A DNA stretch of 8,222 bases, taken from contig CAIYSK010000217.1 of assembly GCA_903928835.1 (NCBI GenBank), positions 1 through 8,222 of the forward strand, in the 5' to 3' direction. This document shows positions 1-6,641 of the stretch, one piece after another; positions within the stretch are counted from its first letter, which is position 1, and each line of letters opens with the position of its first letter. The notes below the pieces were generated by a model. The model was not told where the DNA came from. It searched no databases and saw only the letters and a list, made by a program, of their open reading frames with translations. A program made the position numbers and the translations under genes. The stretch comes from an uncultured cyanobacterium. Its GTDB lineage: Bacteria; Cyanobacteriota; Cyanobacteriia; PCC-6307; Cyanobiaceae.

Positions 1-1
1 C

Positions 2-46
2 CACGAAAAAACCGCCTGGATGCTGCGCAGCCTGCTGGAAGCCTGA
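2..46 (+). CDS. C-terminal end of a probable Dps-type ferritin (partial)
   Basis: Frame 2 is open from the left edge and ends at a TGA (44-46). It encodes the 14 residues HEKTAWMLRSLLEA. A His-Glu-Lys-x-x-W-M-L-R ending followed by a short acidic tail resembles the last helix of Dps-type mini-ferritins, which oxidise and store iron and protect DNA. No metal ligand lies in the visible part, so the identification rests on the tail alone. The codon use (CTG, CGC, GCC) matches the neighbouring genes, which supports a real coding end. The gene continues outside the window, in the same direction as pyrG. Confidence 0.5.
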   Translation, partial: HEKTAWMLRSLLEA

Positions 47-55
47 AGCCCCGCT

Positions 56-80
56 CAAGGGCAAGCCTGAGGGGCCCTTG
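56..80 (+). terminator. Inverted repeat, possible weak terminator after the Dps-like gene
   Basis: CAAGGGC (56-62) pairs perfectly with GCCCTTG (74-80) around an 11-nt loop. It sits 10 nt after the stop of the upstream gene and 37 nt before pyrG. No T-run follows, so it is not a canonical intrinsic terminator. It could be a partial terminator, an mRNA 3'-end stabiliser or chance. The rest of 47-117 holds no promoter I can call with confidence. Confidence 0.3.
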
Positions 81-99
81 GTGGCTATCGGTAGATTGA

Positions 100-2467
<2,368 letters not shown>

Positions 2468-2478
2468 GGAGCGCCTGC

Positions 2479-3033
2479 TTAATACCTGGCCGCGGGCCGC
2501 TCCTGCGTCTCGGCCTTCCACAGCCGCCAGCGCACCTCAATGGGCCTAGGGGCATACACCACGATCGGCCGACTCACGTTGTAGGGCATCACAAACGGCC
2601 GGCCCGCCATCGCCACAAACTTCTCTTGCAAGGGCTCTCCGCCAGGGCAAGCCATGCGGGTGGAGGCCATCGGACCCACATCGCTCACCCGCAGATAGGG
2701 AACAACCGGATCGGCCTTGCCCTTCTCGATACGGAGCTGGGCAGAAAAGCTGTGCATGTTGCAGTCAACCTTGGCCAGCTGGCCCACGATCACCTGCACC
2801 CGCCAATCGCGGGGGTTGCCGGAGATGGCCTGATCGCTGGAGGAAGGGAGAAGTCCTGGCAGCTGAATCACCCAACGGGTTTCTCCGGGAGCGGCTGGGG
2901 GAAAGGGGCTGAGATCCAGACGCGGAATGGCCCGCGCCCCAGGCAGACCCAAAACGGCACCCAAGACGGCTGCCAGGGGAGCAGCCAGGGTGACAACAGG
3001 AAGGCGAGGCAAGACCCTCAAACGCACTTTCAC
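2479..3033 (-). CDS. eco: Secreted ecotin-family serine protease inhibitor, P1 Arg
   Basis: Ecotin (MEROPS I11) is a periplasmic dimeric inhibitor of chymotrypsin-fold serine proteases. From the GTG at 3033 the product is 184 residues: a basic start (KVRLR), a hydrophobic stretch, and a likely signal peptidase site after ARA (about 35). The mature part aligns by eye with E. coli ecotin along its length: WVIQLP (54-59), VIVGQLAKVDCNMH (81-94), STRMACP (124-130), KFV (138-140), YNVSRPIVVYAP (151-162) and VRWRLWKAE (167-175). The disulfide cysteines correspond to Cys91 and Cys129. E. coli has Met-Met at the scissile bond; here P1 is Arg126 (CGC, 2656-2658) and P1' is Met127, predicting trypsin-like targets. 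A TTG at 3099 would add 22 residues before the signal sequence and is less likely. The gene is convergent with queE (11-bp gap) and divergent from queC. The target is unknown; exogenous or grazer proteases are a guess. Confidence 0.9.
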   Translation of the reverse strand: MKVRLRVLPRLPVVTLAAPLAAVLGAVLGLPGARAIPRLDLSPFPPAAPGETRWVIQLPGLLPSSSDQAISGNPRDWRVQVIVGQLAKVDCNMHSFSAQLRIEKGKADPVVPYLRVSDVGPMASTRMACPGGEPLQEKFVAMAGRPFVMPYNVSRPIVVYAPRPIEVRWRLWKAETQERPAARY

Positions 3034-3110
3034 AGCCAAACCATCGGTTTCACCCCATCTTGACGGTGATCTGACAGCCTTTTGCCATTGATCCAGCAAC
3101 TGCCAGTCCC
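3034..3110. promoter_or_regulatory. Divergent intergenic region between ecotin and queC
   Basis: This 77-bp gap separates the two divergent starts and must hold whatever promoter drives ecotin, and possibly one for queC. On the plus strand a good -35-like TTGACG (3060-3065) is followed at 17 bp only by TGCCAT (3083-3088), a poor -10. No convincing promoter could be read on the minus strand. A plus-frame stop (3072-3074) limits queC to starting downstream. No preQ1-type riboswitch was recognised. Confidence 0.35.
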
Positions 3111-3803
3111 TTGCCCACGCCCCAACCCACCGCCATTGCCCTGCTCTCCGGCGGACTGGACTCCGCCACCGCTGCAGCCCTGGCCCAGGCGGCGGGTTAT
3201 GCCGTGATTGGTCTCTCGTTTGATTACGGCCAACGCCATCGCCGTGAACTGCAGGCCGCCGCTGACGTGGCCAGCGCCCTACAGCTGGCCGAGCACCACA
3301 CCATCGCCGTCAACCTGGCCAGCTGGGGCGGCTCTGCCCTCACCGACCAAACCATCGCCGTACCCACGGGCGGTGTCAAAAGCGGCGTGATCCCCAGCAC
3401 CTATGTGCCCGGACGCAACACGGTATTCATCGCCCTAGGGCTGAGTCTGGCGGAGGCCCGGGGCGCCACCAAACTGGTGCTCGGCGTGAATGCCGTCGAC
3501 TATTCCGGATACCCCGACTGCCGCCCCGACTACCTCAGCGCCTTCCAAACCCTGGCCGATCTGGCCAGCAAAAGCGGCCGCGAGGGCCATGGGGCCCAGC
3601 TATGGGCGCCCCTGGTGCTTTGGAGCAAAACAGAAATCGTGAGAGAGGCCCTGCGCCTGAAGGTGCCCATCAACACCACCTGGAGTTGCTACAGCGGCGG
3701 CGACCGGGCCTGCGGAATCTGCGACAGCTGCCGCATCCGCGATGCCGCCCTGATCGAGGCGGGACACCCCGAGCTCGCCAGTGGGGCACTGTCCAGCCAT
3801 TGA
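3111..3803 (+). CDS. queC: 7-cyano-7-deazaguanine synthase
   Basis: QueC converts 7-carboxy-7-deazaguanine to preQ0 using ATP and ammonia, the step after QueE. The 230-residue product has the PP-loop ATP-binding motif SGGLDSAT (13-20), followed by [14 protein letters not shown] (34-47), then YVPGRNTVF (98-106), [17 protein letters not shown] (125-141) and the C-terminal zinc site [15 protein letters not shown] with Cys193, Cys201, Cys204 and Cys207. Length and motif order are normal for the family. The only ordinary start codon after the in-frame stop at 3072 is the TTG at 3111, so translation most likely begins at TTG; an ATT at 3087 is the only remote alternative. The stop lies within a 17-bp tandem duplication shared with the start region of pabB, and the gene is likely co-transcribed with pabB and pabC. 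The older family name is ExsB. Confidence 0.95.
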   Translation: MPTPQPTAIALLSGGLDSATAAALAQAAGYAVIGLSFDYGQRHRRELQAAADVASALQLAEHHTIAVNLASWGGSALTDQTIAVPTGGVKSGVIPSTYVPGRNTVFIALGLSLAEARGATKLVLGVNAVDYSGYPDCRPDYLSAFQTLADLASKSGREGHGAQLWAPLVLWSKTEIVREALRLKVPINTTWSCYSGGDRACGICDSCRIRDAALIEAGHPELASGALSSH

Positions 3804-3828
3804 CCAGGCAAAGCCATTGACCAAGCCA
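3795..3828 (+). repeat. 17-bp tandem duplication across the queC stop / pabB start
   Basis: Units at 3795-3811 (AGCCATTGACCAGGCAA) and 3812-3828 (AGCCATTGACCAAGCCA) match at 15 of 17 positions. The first unit contains the queC stop (CAT TGA, with TGA at 3801-3803). The second contains the same CATTGA, in which TTG (3817-3819) is in frame with pabB. With a single unit the queC stop and pabB start would have overlapped as TTGA, like the ATGA overlap at pabB/pabC. Confidence 0.85.
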
Positions 3829-5184
3829 AGCCCCATCCGGCGCCCCTTGCCCTGGTGTGAACCGGCCCAACTGGTGCAGCAGCTGGCCAACGCATTCGGC
3901 GCCGAGGGGCTGGTTTGGCTCGATGGCGATGGCTCCGGCCTGGGCCGTTGGAGCCGAATCGGCATCCATCCCCTGGAGCAACGGATTTGCCGCGGCCTAC
4001 CCGGCACCCCAGGCGCGAGCGATCCTTTTGAGGCGATCGCAACCATCGAGGCCAGCGGCGGGCAATGGATGGGCTGGTTGGCCTACGAGGCAGGAGCTTG
4101 GGTGGAACCTGCTCCCCATTGGTGCAGCAGTGACATGGCCGTGCTTTGGGCGGCCCGGTTTGACCCGATCGTGGTGATTGATCATCAAAGCCAAACCCTT
4201 TGGCTGGAAGGCTCCACACCCCAGCGGTTGGAGGAGATGGCTGGCTTGATCACAGCGATAGCGGCAACCCAGGCTGGGCCTGGCACCACAACCCCTGGCA
4301 CCGCAGCCCCTGGTACGGCAACACCTTGGACTGGGGCCATTCCCCTCGACGCCTGGACCTGGCACACGAGCTCCAGCCGGTTTGCCGAGCAGGTGGCCCA
4401 GATCCGCCAATGGATCGACCAAGGCGATGTCTTCCAGGCCAACCTCACCGCCTGCTGCGAAGCCACCACCGCCGGGCACCCCGACGCCCTGGGCCTCTAC
4501 CTGCGGCTACGCCACACCTGCCCGGCACCCTTTGGCGGCCTGGCTATCGCCGCAGGAACTGCCCAGGGGGAGGCGGTGCTGTCCAGCTCCCCAGAACGGT
4601 TCCTGAAGGTGGATGGCCAGGGCCTGGTGGAAACGCGGCCGATCAAGGGCACCCGGCCCCGCCACCAGGATCCCCAGGCCGATGCGGCGGAAGCCGCCCA
4701 ACTCATCACCAGCCCCAAAGACCGCGCTGAGAACGTGATGATCGTGGATCTGCTGCGCAATGACCTAGGCCGGGTCTGCCAGAGCGGATCGATTCAGGTG
4801 CCCCAATTGGTGGGATTGGAGAGCTACCGGCACGTGCACCACCTCACCTCGGTGGTGGAGGGGATGCTGAAACCAGGCCATGGGGTAGTGGACCTGCTGC
4901 GGGCCGCCTGGCCGGGGGGCTCGATCACTGGCGCCCCCAAAATTCGCGCCTGCCAGCGCCTGGCGGAACTGGAGCCTGTGGCCCGCGGTCCCTATTGCGG
5001 CTCCCTGTTTTGGCTAGGCCCCGATGGCAGCTTCGACAGCAACATCCTGATCCGCTCCGTGCTGATCAAGGACCAACGGCTGCGGGTGCACGCCGGCTGC
5101 GGCATCGTGACCGACTCCGATCCAGCCGCCGAGGCCGAGGAGATGGGCTGGAAACTCCAACCCCTGCTGGAGGCTTTGGCATGA
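3817..5184 (+). CDS. pabB: Aminodeoxychorismate synthase component I (PabB)
   Basis: PabB converts chorismate and ammonia (from a PabA glutaminase not seen here) to 4-amino-4-deoxychorismate for folate synthesis. From TTG 3817 it is 455 residues. The N-terminal half is divergent, as usual in this family. The chorismate-binding half has GDVFQANL (203-210), SSSPERF (256-262), PIKGTRPR (275-282), DRAENVMIVDLLRNDLGR (302-319), HLTSVVEG (342-349), PGGSITGAPK (366-375) and GIVTDSDPAAE (429-439). Lys277 in PIKGT is the PabB hallmark; anthranilate synthase TrpE normally has Ala there (PIAGT). The pabC neighbour agrees. A Pro-Gly-Thr repeat linker lies at 155-169. The start is uncertain: a GTG at 3781 would add 12 residues and overlap queC by 23 bases. 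I prefer TTG 3817 because the junction duplication suggests it was the ancestral start. Confidence 0.92.
   Translation: MTKPSPIRRPLPWCEPAQLVQQLANAFGAEGLVWLDGDGSGLGRWSRIGIHPLEQRICRGLPGTPGASDPFEAIATIEASGGQWMGWLAYEAGAWVEPAPHWCSSDMAVLWAARFDPIVVIDHQSQTLWLEGSTPQRLEEMAGLITAIAATQAGPGTTTPGTAAPGTATPWTGAIPLDAWTWHTSSSRFAEQVAQIRQWIDQGDVFQANLTACCEATTAGHPDALGLYLRLRHTCPAPFGGLAIAAGTAQGEAVLSSSPERFLKVDGQGLVETRPIKGTRPRHQDPQADAAEAAQLITSPKDRAENVMIVDLLRNDLGRVCQSGSIQVPQLVGLESYRHVHHLTSVVEGMLKPGHGVVDLLRAAWPGGSITGAPKIRACQRLAELEPVARGPYCGSLFWLGPDGSFDSNILIRSVLIKDQRLRVHAGCGIVTDSDPAAEAEEMGWKLQPLLEALA
4033..4040. repeat. HIP1 octamer GCGATCGC
   Basis: Exact copy of the highly iterated palindrome of cyanobacterial chromosomes, inside pabB. 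It is a lineage marker rather than a known regulatory site. Confidence 0.8.
4279..4323 (+). repeat. Three 15-bp tandem units encoding PGTxx in pabB
   Basis: The units at 4279-4293, 4294-4308 and 4309-4323 all start CCTGGNAC and encode PGTTT, PGTAA and PGTAT in frame (residues 155-169). They fall between the N-terminal region and the chorismate-binding core, where a flexible linker would be tolerated. Confidence 0.85.
5169..5173 (+). promoter_or_regulatory. Shine-Dalgarno GGAGG for pabC
   Basis: GGAGG lies 7 nt before the ATG at 5181, inside the end of pabB. It is the clearest ribosome binding site among the genes here and fixes the pabC start, although the frame is open further upstream to at least 4995. 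Confidence 0.8.
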
Positions 5185-6053
5185 CAGACGCAGTGGCGAT
5201 CGCCTGGATCAACGATCCCGGCCCCCATGGGCAGTGGGGCTCCCCCGACGAGCTGACGTTGCCGATCAATGAGCGGGGCCTGCTGCTCGCCGATGGCTTG
5301 TTTGAAACCGTGTTGATCCTCGATGGCCGGCCCCGGTTGCTGGCCGAGCACCTGGGCCGTTGGCACCACTCGGCCGCCCTGCTCGGCTTGGCCAAGCCGC
5401 CCGACAAGGCCACCGTGGAGCCCCTGATTCATGGGGCCATCAGCCGCAGCGGGATCGGCTGCGGCGCCCTCCGGCTGAATTGGAGCCGGGGGAGTAGTGG
5501 CCGGGGAATCGCCATCCCGCCAGCCAATGCCGAGGGGTCAAGCAACGCCGAGGGATCAAGCCGTGCCCACCGCTTTTGGCTGCAACTGAACCCCCACGAG
5601 CCCAATTTCGACCCGGTGCGGGTGATCGTGAGCCCCACCGAAAGGCGCTGCGCCACCAGTGTGCTGAGCCAGTGCAAGACCTTTGCCTATGGGCCCTCGA
5701 TTCAGGCCCGCCGCCAGGCCCAAGCAGCCGGTGCCGATGATGCCCTTCTGCCAGGCGGCAGCGGCGAGCTCAGCTGCGGCACCACTACCAACCTGATGGT
5801 GCGATCGGGCCCGGGATCGGGATCAGACTGGATCACCCCGCCCCTAAGCAGCGGCTGCCTGCCCGGAATCATGCGGCAACGGGCCCTGATTTTGGGCATT
5901 GCCCAGGAGCAGAGCATCGACGAAACCGCCCTAATGGGCAGTTCTGGTGCCCTCTTAATCAACAGCCTGGGCTGCAGGGCGATCAGCCATCTGGGCCCAA
6001 CGGCCCTAGCGATCGCCCCCGATACCGAGGCCTTGTGGTGGAGCCTGCTTTAG
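5181..6053 (+). CDS. pabC: 4-amino-4-deoxychorismate lyase, class IV PLP enzyme
   Basis: This class IV fold PLP enzyme most likely eliminates pyruvate from aminodeoxychorismate to give p-aminobenzoate, completing the pathway begun by PabB. The ATG at 5181 overlaps the pabB stop as ATGA and has a GGAGG seven bases upstream, giving 290 residues. Features typical of the fold are ERGLLLADGLFETVLI (31-46), LAEHLGRW (54-61), CKTFAYGPSIQARRQAQAAGADDALL (165-190) with Lys166 as the likely PLP lysine, GELSCGTTTNLMV (195-207) and GCLPGIMR (225-232). Branched-chain and D-amino-acid aminotransferases share these motifs, so the PabC call rests mainly on coupling to pabB. A duplicated NAEGSS hexapeptide (116-127) sits in a probable surface loop. 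The stop overlaps the convergent neighbour's stop by 4 bases. Confidence 0.88.
   Translation: MTDAVAIAWINDPGPHGQWGSPDELTLPINERGLLLADGLFETVLILDGRPRLLAEHLGRWHHSAALLGLAKPPDKATVEPLIHGAISRSGIGCGALRLNWSRGSSGRGIAIPPANAEGSSNAEGSSRAHRFWLQLNPHEPNFDPVRVIVSPTERRCATSVLSQCKTFAYGPSIQARRQAQAAGADDALLPGGSGELSCGTTTNLMVRSGPGSGSDWITPPLSSGCLPGIMRQRALILGIAQEQSIDETALMGSSGALLINSLGCRAISHLGPTALAIAPDTEALWWSLL
5196..5203. repeat. HIP1 octamer GCGATCGC
   Basis: Exact HIP1 copy near the start of pabC. It is extended by one pair on each side to GGCGATCGCC, the commonest HIP1 context in many cyanobacteria. Confidence 0.8.
5526..5561 (+). repeat. 18-bp tandem duplication in pabC (NAEGSS x2)
   Basis: Units 5526-5543 and 5544-5561 (consensus AAYGCCGAGGGRTCAAGC) differ at 2 of 18 positions and are in frame. 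They encode Asn-Ala-Glu-Gly-Ser-Ser twice. Both differences are synonymous third-position changes. Confidence 0.9.
6009..6016. repeat. HIP1 octamer GCGATCGC
   Basis: Third exact HIP1 copy, close to the end of pabC. All three copies lie within 4033-6016, in plus-strand coding sequence. Confidence 0.8.
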
Positions 6054-6538
6054 TTGCAGCCCTGCACGGAGATCCGGTAGGTGAAACCGGTGGCTGCTTG
6101 ATCAGCCGAAGCTCCAATCCTGAAATTCACCTGGGAAACCACCTTGCCGGGGTAGGTGGGGAAAGGGCCCCATTGGCGACCCGTGCCCGTGGGCGGTGCA
6201 AAGGAGGGTTCGTTGATCACCTGAAAGGCGGTGCCATCGGTGAACTTCAGAAAGCCCTCCACCGGGTAGGTGGCACTCACCGACGAATTGGCGGTGAAGA
6301 AAAACTTGTAGGTGCTGTAGGGAGCCGTCACAAAGAAATCGGTGTTCCAGTTGGGACGGCTAAAGGGCAACACGGCGCCAGGACTAATGGTCTTGGTGAC
6401 GATATTGGTGGTGCCATCGCCACCCACAGGGGCCAGGAACTGACAGGTTTGGGCACCGGCTGACTGGGCTCCAGCCGAAACTGCAGCGGTCAAAGCCAGC
6501 GCTGCAGCAAAGGAGGTCTTGATGAAAGGAACCCGCAT
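6050..6538 (-). CDS. Small secreted protein of unknown function with two cysteines
   Basis: I do not recognise this family. From the ATG at 6538 the product is 162 residues. It begins with a clear Sec signal peptide: basic MRVPFIK, a hydrophobic Ala/Leu core, and AGA-type cleavage sites near 24 or 29. The mature part has only two cysteines, Cys32 at its start and Cys161 one residue before the end, which could form an end-joining disulfide. It is rich in Thr, Ser, Phe, Tyr and Pro with alternating polar and hydrophobic residues (FFVTAPYSTYKFFFTANSS, 68-86), suggesting a beta-sandwich-like extracytoplasmic domain; this is inference. There are no membrane segments after the signal. The frame is open to a TTG at 6619, but that start would bury the signal peptide. 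The stop overlaps the pabC stop. The upstream hydrolase is on the same strand, 103 bp away; a separate promoter is likely. Confidence 0.78.
   Translation of the reverse strand: MRVPFIKTSFAAALALTAAVSAGAQSAGAQTCQFLAPVGGDGTTNIVTKTISPGAVLPFSRPNWNTDFFVTAPYSTYKFFFTANSSVSATYPVEGFLKFTDGTAFQVINEPSFAPPTGTGRQWGPFPTYPGKVVSQVNFRIGASADQAATGFTYRISVQGCN
6449..6478 (-). repeat. 15-bp tandem duplication encoding SAGAQ twice
   Basis: Units at 6464-6478 and 6449-6463 (minus strand) match at 11 of 15 positions, with all differences at third codon positions. They encode Ser-Ala-Gly-Ala-Gln twice at the signal peptidase region (residues 21-30), creating two possible AGA cleavage sites. Confidence 0.6.
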
Positions 6539-6561
6539 GAAATCAGTCCGCGCGAAATCAG
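6532..6561 (-). repeat. 15-bp tandem duplication over the start codon of the secreted protein
   Basis: On the minus strand, CTGATTTCGCGCGGA (6561-6547) is followed directly by CTGATTTCATGCGGG (6546-6532), matching at 12 of 15 positions. The second unit carries the ATG start; the first has GCG at the same place. It could be a slippage product or a repeated protein-binding site next to the promoter. Confidence 0.65.
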
Positions 6562-6563
6562 AA

Positions 6564-6593
6564 ATAATAAGCCCGAATTCTAACCAACCCCAA
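6564..6593 (-). promoter_or_regulatory. Possible sigma-70-type promoter for the secreted protein gene
   Basis: On the minus strand, TATTAT (6569-6564, five of six to the -10 consensus) lies 18 bp after TTGGGG (6593-6588, three of six to the -35 consensus), ending 25 nt before the ATG. The 13-bp palindrome AGGAGATTCTCCT (6593-6605) sits at the upstream side of the -35. The stretch is distinctly AT-richer than its surroundings. No strong Shine-Dalgarno is seen before the ATG. The -35 is weak, so confidence is modest. Confidence 0.4.
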
Positions 6594-6641
6594 GGAGATT
6601 CTCCTCCAAACGCAACCAACTGCCATGCTCTCCGGGGCTAG

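Noticed and set aside
3034..3110. PreQ1 riboswitch ahead of queC
   Set aside because: The gap is short and no pseudoknot-forming aptamer with an A-rich tail could be recognised.
4995..5180. Upstream extension of the pabC frame to 4995
   Set aside because: It overlaps the conserved end of pabB, encodes Arg-rich shadow sequence, and the GGAGG plus ATG at 5181 gives the normal family start.
3817..5184. Anthranilate synthase component I (TrpE) for this gene
   Set aside because: It has Lys in PIKGT where TrpE has Ala, no obvious TrpE-type N-terminal Trp-binding motif was recognised, and pabC is coupled downstream.
5181..6053. Branched-chain aminotransferase (IlvE) or D-amino-acid aminotransferase
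   Set aside because: The fold is the same, but overlap with pabB and the absence of motifs I associate with IlvE favour aminodeoxychorismate lyase.
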